Below, piece after piece: positions 32,486-42,661 of a stretch of DNA of 48,562 bases (position 1 is the first letter of the stretch; every line of letters begins with the position of its first letter). The notes under the pieces were generated by a model that had not been told where the DNA came from, did no database searches, and worked only from the letters and a program-made list of their open reading frames with translations. The DNA is taken from positions 1 through 48,562 of the forward strand of contig JASJFT010000287.1 in NCBI GenBank assembly GCA_030770425.1, given 5' to 3'. The position numbers and the translations under genes are program-made. Source of the stretch: Darksidea phi (Eukaryota; Ascomycota; Dothideomycetes; Pleosporales; Lentitheciaceae).

Positions 32486-33501
32486 TTATTGGCGGTGTAC
32501 GGAGTTGCGTCCCGAATTGATTATCTCAACATCGCTTGTCTGCTCCATTTCAGTAACACCTGTATCTGCCTCTTCTCGTCTACCGATAGTAGTATTTTCA
32601 ACTTCCATATGATCCGTTTCTGCCTCAACGCCATCCATGTCAAGCGGTGGGGAAAGGGCACTACCATCTGCATCAGCCCCATTAACAACATCACCTAAGG
32701 GAAGGACGTCGAGGCTTAATCTGGACAATTCCCGCACTGTAATTGTCTTTGGCGGCGACCATGATGTTGGAGAAGGGGTGGGATGTATGTTGGAATGAAA
32801 GAGGTCAATTAGCTCGCTTGAGGCTGGATATGCTGGAGAGGTTCGTCGGGAGTCTTGTTGGTGACTTTTGGGTAACGGATGAACAGTTGGCGATGCGATA
32901 AGACCCCGAATTGCATAGGGCACCTTCCCCACAGCAATAACCGCCTCCCTCAGCATGCGTCACTCTTGCAACGTGTTCTTCACGTCTTCTGTTCGCGGAA
33001 ATTGCTCTCCTTGAGTACCATAGGCGAAGGTATGCGTGATTATTGAGAATATGGAGTCCTGTAGACACAACGGAATGCTCCAGTTCAGTAATGTTTCGCA
33101 GCCAGTGAAGAGATCATCTAGTTTTTTAATATCGTCCCGAGTCAGCTGCGCCATTCATTAGCAAACCTAGCGCAAATCTTGACAGCAGTGGCGAAGAGGA
33201 CGTTTGGGTGCATACCAACTTGGAGAAGGCGGATATAAAGCTCAACGTCTTCAAGAAGGCTTCCGAATAATGGGAAGGCTGCAGATCCGACGTTCGAAGC
33301 GTTGTCTGTCGGAGTAGTTTGCGAGAAGTGGAAGATTGAACGAGCTATCCGGGTTGGCATGTCCGGTAAATGAAAGGATGATTGTTCTCTATCTCTCAAC
33401 TGAGGATAAGTGAGGGCGAGGTAGCGCGCCAAAGGTAGTGGGCTTCCTTCACCAATCTTGAGAACGGGAACTCCGTCAATGAAAATACCTGCCTTGCTCA
33501 T
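32486..33501 (-). CDS. BTB-like protein, possibly broken
   Basis: Segment 33501-33142 encodes MSKAGIFIDGVPVLKIGEGS and a BTB-like middle (ARYLALTYPQL, VELYIRLLQVG, ICARFANEW). A second frame (33154-32960) continues with LTRDDIKKLDDLFTGCETLL. Either an intron at 33219-33146 (GTTGGT donor, TGCTAATGA branch, GCAG acceptor) or a frameshift joins them. That frame hits TGA at 32960-32962, and the same frame resumes at once as MLREAVIAVGKVPYAIRG followed by an acidic tail to 32486. The TGA could be a mutated CGA. So it is either a 155-residue protein or a longer gene with one nonsense codon. The first part resembles fungal BTB-like domains only loosely. Confidence 0.45.
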
Positions 33502-34215
33502 GGTGGCGATATCTGGCTTAGTTGAAAATTCTTCAAGTCTCGTGTAGTTATATACTTTGTTGAGTATCTACCGTGGAGCACTGAAGAAACACAATGTATT
33601 GTCCAAGGCCACACAGTGCAGAATATACGTGTTACCCAACATAAATCTTGCGCAATAGTGATGCACGCCCATACCGAATACACAATAAGAAAGACGAGAT
33701 GTACACACACACAGTATAGTCACGAGTGAGAAAGAACTTGGGGCGGTGGTGTACGAAGAAGGAAGCGATTTTCGAAGGTGGACGAGGCACCCAGTTCACT
33801 CCATAGTAGGTTGACCATGGGGCAGCGAAATGGCCCCATCCTTTTAAAGCTCTTTCAGCCAATTTCGTGCTCAGCAGGTGGAAGGAACCATTTTTAAGGA
33901 AACAAGATATAGAATTACCGTACCCCGAGACTTCCTTTGCCTATCAATTTCATGACATAACGAAAAGAACACACACAGGCTTTTGCCACCGTATTCCTTT
34001 TGGTCATCGTCCGCCTTCGCCGACTCCTATTGAAAAGAGATCCCGTGACTTCTTTTGTTCGGCTTTTCGTGTTTGAGTTTAACCTCATGAGACGCTTCAA
34101 TGTCTCACCCGCTATTTCGCCCTCAGTCCATTGCAACGCCCACCATCAAAGAAATCTGGGTCGCCAAAAAGTACGCGATAGAGGCAAGTAGAACGGCCGT
34201 GAAAGTAATCGCCAA
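33502..34215. other. Intergenic
   Basis: Several overlapping short frames but nothing with domain features. It lies between two minus-strand genes. Confidence 0.5.
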
Positions 34216-34988
34216 CTACGACTCATTAGCATCTCGAACCACATAGACCGGTTGATGAGACATAATACGCACCTTCGCAGCATCATCCCACGCCATCGGC
34301 GTCGATCGTTCCCAAACACTGCTCCAGACTAAAGCCAACATACCAAACAGCAGGCAGCCGACAGCCATGATCAGAAACATCATCGAGGATTGCCAGCTCC
34401 ACACCTGAAACGGCCGCGGTACGAGTTTGATCTGTCCTGCTTCGCTATCCAAACGCTTTCGGTCTCGAACAAGGCAAAGCCGGATATAGTGCAGGCCTTC
34501 ACGGTGAGCGGATAGTCGATGGAGGCGCAGTGATTGCTGGGCTGCTGTGAGGACGGAGAAGAGGGCGAAAACTATGCCACAGTACCAGATCGCGCGGATG
34601 TACCAGGGTTTTGCGGAAATCTCGGGCCACGAGCCAGTGCTCACTAGACAAACTGCTGTAAGAGGGCTCTAGCGCCGATATGTAAGTACATGACAGTATA
34701 GCAATCCGCAAGGTAAGACCGTGAGAGACGTACAACAATCCCAATGAAGCTTAGCTCGTTCAGCTTGTGATCGCGCCATTGCACTGTGAGCTGGTCTCGC
34801 TCATGTGCGTCCTCACAGTTCAGCAAAACCATGATGGTGGCATAGGTAGTATCGGCTGGGGCGATGAGGCCGCCTCGAAGGATCTTGAAGACGGAGCGAA
34901 GTTTGCCAGTCTGGAAACACAAGTTAATCGTCTTTTCCTTGCTAGTTCTGATGCGGATCATATACATGGCTGTCAACGTTCCTTGCAT
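34216..34988 (-). CDS. Small membrane protein of a fungal-specific family, 2 exons
   Basis: Exons 34988-34734 and 34668-34216 give about 235 residues; the intron (65 bp) has a GTACGT donor and GCTAG acceptor, phase 0. The first exon contains SVFKILRGGLIAPADTTYAT and HERDQLTVQWRDHKLNELSF. The second has a hydrophobic segment AIWYCGIVFALFSVLTAAQ, then QSLRLHRLSAHREGL, and another membrane segment MMFLIMAVGCLLFGMLALVW. I have seen this AAQQS-LRLHRLS pattern as a recurrent but unnamed fungal family. Two membrane passes are likely; function unknown. The exact start is uncertain because the first ATG lacks supporting context and an upstream exon is possible. Confidence 0.6.
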
Positions 34989-35758
34989 TGGTCAGACGAC
35001 TACCTGGGGAGCGTGCCCTGTCGTTGACCCTCCCAAGCAACGGTGCGTCAGCCATTGCACGCTTCCCGAGCGATTTCAGAAGCTCAAACAGCGAAATAAT
35101 TGTCGCACAGTTTTCTGAGAGGGCATTGGGAGATAAGAAAGCAAAATTCCGAGAGTTCAAGCCTGTTTCCACCCACGTAGAATACGACTCTTTCGTGGTG
35201 GCCCTTTGCTACCCAATAATGCGGTCTGACGTCATGGTGCTGCATCGTCTGATAAGATACCAGAACAACGGTACATATGGCGAGTTGACACAAAAATCTT
35301 GTCTTTGCACGATAAAACTGAACGACATGCGACAGATAAGAAGGACGCAAAAAGAGGGCGACAGCTGGAGAGTAACGCGAGGGTGCGCTCCACAGACCGA
35401 TGGTCCGTGCTGCTGGAAAGATTTGTGAGAAAGCAGAAGACGTCTCCCACTCCAGCAAGATTGAATCAACCAATCGTCATATCAATCGAAGAAATCCGAA
35501 AGAAATAATGACCAGTCACTTTAGAGCCGTGACACTATTCCCGACAAGGAGGATTAGTTGCGGAAGGCGAGGGCGGAGTGAAGCTACAGGAAGCCGACCC
35601 GTTTCTTCAGCCTCATCGTGCAATATTTATGTCGGGCCAACCATTCAAATTTACTCTAATCGACTTTCTCCAGTGATCAAGGCTTCCCCGTTTCTGGAGA
35701 TGGAGCGCATCTATCTTCCTCTCATCTTCAACTTTGTACTCACCGCGAGACGTCAACT
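34989..35758. other. Divergent intergenic region
   Basis: It lies between the head-to-head membrane protein gene and family member 2. Only overlapping short frames are seen. Confidence 0.5.
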
Positions 35759-37230
35759 ATGAGAGCTGCGACTATCACAGGGCTTTTGGTGCTAGCGACG
35801 CCCATTTCTGGAGCCGTTGTCCCCATTATCTTAATCCAAAAAGCGCCAGCAGCTCTCAATGTCTCCTTTGCCGGTGCGCCGTACGAACCCAATCTTGATA
35901 TATCCGCAATTGAGCGCAGGGTCCCCGCGCCACCGCCGCAGATAAATGTTCCCCCTGATCTGTGGGGCCGATCAATATGCAAAGGAGAAAAACTATACAA
36001 GGGGATGCTCTCCTCGGATGCTGAGGCGGCCAAGTTCTTTGACCCGGCTCAGGAGTCCATCCAAAGCCCCTTCAAAGACTTCCCTGGTACTCCACGGCTC
36101 TCAACTCAGCAGACTTTCTCCTAACCATATCCTTAGGTGACTTGGTCAAATGGGGGTGGCACGATGTTCATTGGGAAGATATCCTCAAATATGCTTTTGA
36201 GCTCCAATGGACCTGGGGTATAGATCATGTGCTGAGAGATCTCGGGGTTTCGGACAAATCACTTCAAGACGATGGCAAGAACGAAATCGTACAGGTTCAG
36301 CATTTCCTGCCAGTGGACGATCCAGACTTGATTAATGGACAGACATACCGCGTAGGAGAGAAAACGTACCGTGTAAGATTCAGGGTAATTTGAGATTGAA
36401 CTAGCTAACCATGGCTATAGGCAACTGGTGCTTCTTTCATGTTCAGTATGAACCCAATTGATGGTGGTACATATCATGATAGCCGTAGTTGTGGGATAAA
36501 ACTAACCACGCCTGCCAGTCATAATGACCATGAACCGAAAATCTCCTAAATCCGCGGCCAAGGAGCGAGAGCCGAAGGTGCCAGATGATCAAATACCAGA
36601 TCTCAATCAATGGTCGGATGCCGCATGGCTGTACTATCGGCGCCGCGTCGAACAAGAAAAAGCTCCACGGCGCGTGAAATACTTCCTCACGCTCAACGTT
36701 GTGAATCTGGATACGAAATGGGTTGTGGGAATGGCACTATCCCTTGTAGGTCAGGAGATCAAGCCATGGCCTGGTTATACTTTTTACCCGGATTCAGAGG
36801 GCTTCAAGGCGATTCTTGGTTTGTATCATATCAACGGATCTTCTTCATGACGCGGCCAACCCACTAACCATCACAAGGTACACCGAATGCGCAAGGCTTC
36901 GCTTTCTTCCTTCTTCAGCACAAGGATCGGGAGCAACTGGGCAATAAATACATTTCCGAGATTACAGCTTTCCACTGCGAAGCGAAGCTGAAGGAGTTCT
37001 GTATACTCTTCAAAGTCGCGCCAGTTCCACCGTCCAAGCCAAAGTCACCATTCGTCAAGCGAGTGTCCGCTACAGACATTGGCACGGTGATAGCAGAGGG
37101 AGAACACATTACCACACATTACACGTTACATGCTCAGTTCTCGGCGTCTGGCCGTGCTGCAGAAATCGAAACTGTCACGAGAAAGCCTGCATTTCCGGCA
37201 GACCTTACTGAGCGCGATAGAGAGACCTAG
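35759..37230 (+). CDS. Secreted protein, new paralogous family member 2, 5 exons
   Basis: Exons 35759-36086, 36137-36372, 36421-36466, 36519-36818 and 36878-37230 give 420 residues. Introns are 50, 48, 52 and 59 bp, each with a CTAAC branch. A signal peptide covers the first 18-20 residues (MRAATITGLLVLATPISG). Family blocks are PPDLWGRSICKGEKLYKGML, WTWGIDHVLRDLG, ATGASFMFSMNP (46-nt micro-exon), IMTMNRKSPKSAA and TPNAQGFAFFLLQHKDREQL. For exon 3 a donor three bases earlier (36464) is also possible; the later one matches member 1. The C-terminal 60 residues are unique to this copy. No domain known to me fits. Probably extracellular; the tandem neighbour at 37.7 kb is a broken copy. Confidence 0.8.
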
Positions 37231-37330
37231 TCGAACTAGAAAGTGCGCCATATAGGGTCGAAGCCCGCTCTAGACGCCAAGCGGTCGCATGGTCCGTCCA
37301 AAGATAATATCACAGTGAGTTATCACAGTA

Positions 37331-37473
37331 AATCACTGTGAAGGAAAGAAGTGAGAACTGCGGTTGATTGTAAGAGCTCTGTATGAGAGCGGCTTATATA
37401 GAACAGAATGAGGCGTAGCAGCCAGGAGCAGTCATGTGATCTGATCTGGTGTGTGAGCTAGCCTGATAGATAA
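37331..37473. repeat. 143-bp dispersed repeat, copy 2
   Basis: Aligns with 13392-13533 in the same orientation, including TTATATAGAACAGAATGAGG. It lies between family members 2 and 3, where the 5' end of member 3 should be. Confidence 0.75.
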
Positions 37474-37719
37474 AGACAGAAAGAGAAGAGCACTTAGTAA
37501 GGATGCGCAATCTACCTTTCTCGCCGCTACATCGAGAAGCGTTACCGCGTAAATAATGTTGCAGCATGCCTATCATACAGCTCCTAGTATCCACCTCATA
37601 TAGTTGCTTCGATGTTGTGTCGATTCTCAAATAACGTGCGCTAACATAAGCGCTGTAAAAAAGGTCCAGCCCAAAATCATCGCAAGCAGCTGTCCAACCC
37701 CGAAACATTATGGAACCGC

Positions 37720-39053
37720 ACTCTTCCCCTCATCACACGCGCCTCTGACCTAGAGAAAACGCCCGCAAGCGACGATCTCTGGAACAAATGCATGTGCAAA
37801 GGCGACAACCTCCTCAGAGCCATGCACATGTCCGACCACGAAGCGGGCCAGAAATTCTACAAATCCCCTCGAGATTCAGCACAGAGTCCCGATAGGCTGG
37901 GCTACGATACGTGGGATATTACTGGCGGCATACAGACGGACTTTACTACAGGCGAGGAAGAGGGTTTTGGGTGGGGTATGGTGGGGTATAGACCATGCTG
38001 TTCGCGGACCCGCCCCTTCCCATAGGATTGCACAGAAAGGAGGAAAGTTTGAGATTGTGAAAATCAATCATGGAGCTAAGAGGCAGGCATATGTCTTAGA
38101 CAACAAGACCTTACCCGTGAGTAGTCATACAATCTCTGAGACCGCTGTGTTGGTTTACAGTTCTTAGCTATACTGACACTGTACTGCAGGACACTGGCAT
38201 CATCCCTATTTGCCGTGAATCCTAAAGAAGGTATGTATTGGCCACCCAAACCTGGCACCACGCTTTCCTTTCCTCAACTACCACACACATATGCTTACCA
38301 CCCATCGTAGTAATTATAGCCATGAACCGCAAGTCCCCCCCACAACGCCGCCAAAAAACTAAAACCCCCTCCTCCACCGACCAACTCCCCGCCCTCCAAC
38401 GATTCTCTGACATATCCTAGCTCCAATAGTCCAAAGTAGCACACAAAAGCGAAATCAGCAATCTCTGCTACTTCTAGTCGCTCATCGTAACGAATACCGA
38501 AACGCTACAATTGATCGCGCGGGCACTAAAGAACACCGGTGTAGAGCCTGCACAATGGCCCGGTCATGCATTCGATTCCGATTCCGACGAGTTCAAGGCA
38601 CTTCTAGGTACACTCCTAGCCACACATCATTCTTACGCAATAGAAGAAAAAAAGCGGGCGAGGAGCTAACTTCTACAGCAGGCTCACCCAACGGCCAAGG
38701 CTTCGGCTACATGCTCGTCGAGCACAAGGCCAAACTAAGCGCCCGCTACATATCCCGCGTACATGTCTTCCAAGCCGCAAAAAGCGAATACCAATGCCTA
38801 GTCTTCCACGCGCACCCGATCGATCACAGCAAAAACCCACCGCCATAGCAAGAGCCTAAGAAACCTACACCACCGGAAGTACCGCCGAGACCGTCGCCGA
38901 AGCAGCCAGAGCCGCCGCGAGAGCCGAGTACACCGCCCCCTCCACCTCCGCCGACTCGATGTCCTCCGCCCCCACCACCGACTAGAGATCCGCCGCCGAA
39001 TCCTCCAACGAGATTGTCACCCCGCCCCCAACTGCGGAAGACGATCATGTGTT
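37720..39053 (+). pseudogene. Broken third member of the secreted family
   Basis: The 5' end and signal peptide are missing; homology starts with DDLWNKCMCKGDNLLRAMHM then SDHEAG. A one-base frameshift lies near 37981, before WGIDHAV. Splice sites are still recognisable: GTGAGT after NKTLP, a micro-exon giving TLASSLFAVNPKEG (from about 38191), exon 4 starting VIIAMNRKSP, exon 5 SPNGQGFGYMLVEHKAKL. In-frame TAG codons are at 38418-38420, 38427-38429 and 38475-38477, each aligned with or near Trp in member 1, and a fourth at 38846-38848. After the fourth the same frame continues as a proline-rich stretch to TAG at 39051-39053. Most damage is of the CpA-to-TpA type on one strand or the other. 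Confidence 0.75.
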
Positions 39054-39598
39054 AGAAGCGGTGGCCGGGAATCGAACCGAGTCATCTTTGCAGCTGAGAG
39101 GAACATCGTGCGCGCGCATGTGTTGCGGTGTGTGCAAGCCATGGCATAAACATCCGTCTTGGATACAGAATTGAGAGTTACTTGTACGACTTTGATGTGC
39201 CGGGAGAGCTCGCGATCTTGAAAAGGTGTGGGGCTTAAGGCTGCGTTCGGATAGTGAATGCTACTGCTTAGTTCATTATATGTATATTCTCTTCCGCCCT
39301 CACAGTTCTACGAACGAACCAGTTGTCCCCCGCATCTATCGTACTTCTGATAGCTAACGGGAAGGGGCGCGTCTATTCTTTACACCTACCCGCCCTATCT
39401 GCCTAGGGAAGATAAATAGTTTCATCTCTAACATGGATATAAATACTTCAAATTCTCCAAAGCTTCTTGTCTGTCCCAAAGCTACAGCATAAAAAGTACT
39501 TTGTGAGACTTCGAAATATGATTGATTCGCGGCGCACGCTTATACAACATAGCAATCCTTCTATCGAAGTACAATCTCTCACTTCAAACACAACACAT
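39054..39598. other. Intergenic
   Basis: A minus-strand GGTTCGATTCCCGGCC at about 39063-39078 resembles a tRNA B box, but no cloverleaf forms around it. No gene. Confidence 0.45.
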
Positions 39599-42269
39599 CT
39601 AAAGTTCACCCATCTCCTCCCCATTCCCCTTTCCTCTCTTTCCCATCCTTCCCCCACAAGCCCTCTCCAACGCCAAAAAGCTAAAATGCCCACCAACAAC
39701 CGGCCTAGCAAAGAAATACGGATTAGGAAACCCGCCATCGCCCTCGGTATTATAAAGGTCGGTAAATGCCCTATCGGTATTCGTTTCATTCAACCACAGC
39801 GCCACTCGATCCAATATCTCGCTGCGTACCGACTTAGATGCTACGGCAGCAGCGTAGAATTCCCAGTCGGACTTTGCATAGAGATGGCGAGAGTCGAGAG
39901 GTAGACCGTATTTTTGGAGGATGTTGGAGTAGAAGTTGGATTGGTTGGTGTAGATGTGGTTGGGGACGAAGTTTTTAGTTATTGGTGTGCGGCCGGCGGA
40001 GTGTTTGGGAGGGGATGGGGAGAGGGGTTCTTGGTGCTGGGTTTGGCCAGAAGCCCATTCTTCATCTAGGATGGTGGGATCTGAGGACGCGTCCGTGAGT
40101 GTGGGGTGGAAACATAGTAGAGCGTCTGAGTAGAGCGAGTACAACGTCGTCCAGCTTCCATACCAATGATATGCAAGCTTAGCATGGGTTCCGTCGCCCG
40201 CCATGCCGAACTTTTCCCACTGCTTGATGTAGGTTTCAGATATATTGCGATAATGTTCGGCATCGCCGGAGCGGTCGAGAATGTCAGAGATTTCGCTAAA
40301 GGCCTTGATACCAATGATGCCTTTGAGTGCGAGGTTGGTTTGGAGGGGAAGCCAGCCTGCAAAGTCGTCGGTGCATACTAATATTGTCAGCAAGAGACGC
40401 GGGTGCATGAGAGCGTCCCAGCTTACGCTGATTGGCAGGTTCTAAAGCGAATTCAACCAGATAGCCTGTCCATTGCTTCCAGAGATCGTACGTCCCTTCC
40501 AACCATTTCTTGGCTTGATCGACCCCCCTTGCACCACCGCCCCAGGAGCCATCGATGTACTCGATGCCGTCATGAGTCCCAAGATTAGTAAGTCCGAGAG
40601 GCTTTCCATTCTCTACAGTAGAGCCCGGTGTGTTCCCGACCGTGGACCAGATCGATTGCGCTTCCTCGTCTGTACTGTATGTCATAGAGTTGACTAAAGA
40701 AAGCGCCATAATAAGCATATCACCACACTCCTCCACCGGCATATATTCATCCCGGCCGTCCGCATGTCCGGTAATATTTGGAAAGCTTGATCCAAGATCG
40801 TGCATCGAGTACTTGTTCGGATATTGCCCGCTAAGTTGGTGCTCGAGCAGCGGCTCTAGAAGGTAAGCGGCCCATCTAGGGTTGGTGTAGAGGAAGAAGG
40901 GGAAGGCTGGGAAGATGACATCAACGGTCTGGCAATTGCCGTCCGATGAGATTTCTTTGAGAAATAGCAGCGGGTCTTCTGGCGTCCCGGAGAAGCTGGT
41001 ACCGCCCAAAGCCTGACGCGCAGACAAGGCTACGATGTCGACATAATTGTCGGAACCGGACTGATATGCATCGATGCGCAGCTGTTCAGAGTAATTGCTG
41101 GCAAGGATGTTCGCGTTGTCAAAATCGTTGTAGTGATACCATACAAGCCCGTCATTGTCGTCGCCAAACCATGACTTCCACAATGGGCGCATGTGCGTGA
41201 GGCCACGAGCAGATGCGAACTGTGCCACAGGATCTTGAACATGTGCTATCGTGAAAAGTGCACTGTCACTCCTGGAGTCAGCAGAGGAGCGCATATTTCC
41301 CAAATTGAACGCCTTGGTGAACGCGAAGACTGGTTCATTATCCATAATACCACGGAAGGTACCATCAATCTCATTTTGCAATGTCCCTGTCCGAGCAAAG
41401 CGCTGACGCAGCGAAGTAGAAGCACCGGACTCATGGCGTGCATCGGCGGGACCTGAAAAAAGGAGCTGACCCCATTCCGGGTGATCATAGAACTCGGTGT
41501 ATAGTTCCTCAGTTTGACGTTTGACCTTCCAAGTCTTAACTCCTTGAAGCTCATCGTCAGGCTCTTGCTGCGTCAAGTCCCACTCTATGGTCACGTCCTG
41601 CTTCCCACTGACCCACTGTCCGTTGAGGTCGATGTAAATGCTCACGTCGAAGCTCCCTTCCACAAATACTGTTAGGTATGCCGCGGGTAGGGACTGTCGG
41701 AAAGTCGAAGTCGGTGTGACGGGGGAGAGGAAGGATAGCGTGATTTCGAGCGCGTCGGCGTGTTTGAACTTGTCCGGTGCGGGAAGGGAATAGGTGAGGT
41801 TCGTAGTCGAGGCGTCGTATTTTGCGCCTTTGTATACGGGAGTAGATAGTTTCTGGCTGCGTGGTCGCTCCATCAGCAGGGGAGCTGCGTTGCCATGCTG
41901 CATACTCACTCCGCATCGTGTTGGCTCAGTGAGTCTTGGGGCCGACCCAGCAGCGGGAAGATTTGGCCTGTGTCGGGGAGATAGGCAAGAACTCCAAAAC
42001 CAACCTACGTGGAGCATCATTAGCTTTAATGTTTTCCCAAAGTTCCATTGGCTCTGATTCCCGACCACCGTCCGGAACTAGCTCGGACAACGTACCTCAC
42101 TCCCTGTCCAGAAAATGGGCCATTTCTGCCACGGCTCATCTCGCGCGTTCCCTAACCAAGTACTGAGATACGGGTTCCTCACGATCAACGGAAGGACAGG
42201 CGGCGTGAGCGTTGATGCCTCCGCGACGCTTGCCAAAAGCGTGGCGGTGGTGATGGCGGAAAGACGCAT
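39599..42269 (-). CDS. Secreted glutaminase A-like protein, 4 exons
   Basis: Exons about 42269-42096, 42005-41910, 41856-40427 and 40377-39599 give about 825 residues. The signal peptide is MRLSAITTATLLASVAEAS. Family blocks include NPYLSTWLGNARDEPWQKWP, LPDTGQIFPLLGRPQDSL, YDASTTNLTYSLPAP, SFLSPVTPTSTFRQSLPAAY, YFLYTNPRW-type FFLYTNPRWAAYLLEPLL, HDLGSSFPNITGHADGRDEY, MPVEECGDMLIMALSL and LCTDDFAGWLPLQTNLALKG, all typical of fungal GtaA (DUF4964/DUF5127/DUF4965/DUF1793 architecture). Such enzymes hydrolyse glutamine to glutamate and ammonia outside the cell. Introns 2 (53 bp) and 3 (49 bp) join cleanly; intron 1 (about 90 bp) leaves one extra base with its obvious sites, so this join is wrong, non-canonical or a real frameshift. 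Confidence 0.85.
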
Positions 42270-42661
42270 TGCGTCCCAGCTAAGCGCGACGCAACCAAAA
42301 AAACACAAAAATACTAATAGACAAAACGCAGCGTAGTTCGCAATTGGATGTTCATGGGAGCAAAAGAGCTGTCGTGGTACGGCAATCGTGGAGCTGGAGC
42401 TGGAGCTGTCAGCTGCCGAGAGCTTCGAGCTGGAGCTGTTGCGGGGTGATTTGTGGGGACCAATCAGCAGCGCGTTCCTTGCATCCCTCACAGACACGTG
42501 CAGGGGTTGGGTTTCAGGCGGGAAACGACATCATCGCTTTTCTATCGAACACATTACCTCTACTCTCACACTGCTACTCAGGTGCTACTGTTAGTAATAC
42601 CTACACGCGCTCAGTCACGCCTCAGAGCTTTCAGCGTTTATCGAGAACCTCGCGCACAGCG
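42270..42661. other. Intergenic with short GGAGCT tandem repeat
   Basis: It lies between two same-strand genes and holds GGAGCT repeats around 42389-42410. It is the presumed promoter of the glutaminase gene. Confidence 0.5.

Noticed and set aside
39055..39140. Possible minus-strand tRNA (GGTTCGATTCCCGGCC present)
   Set aside because: Only the T-arm is convincing; no acceptor stem or anticodon arm could be formed.
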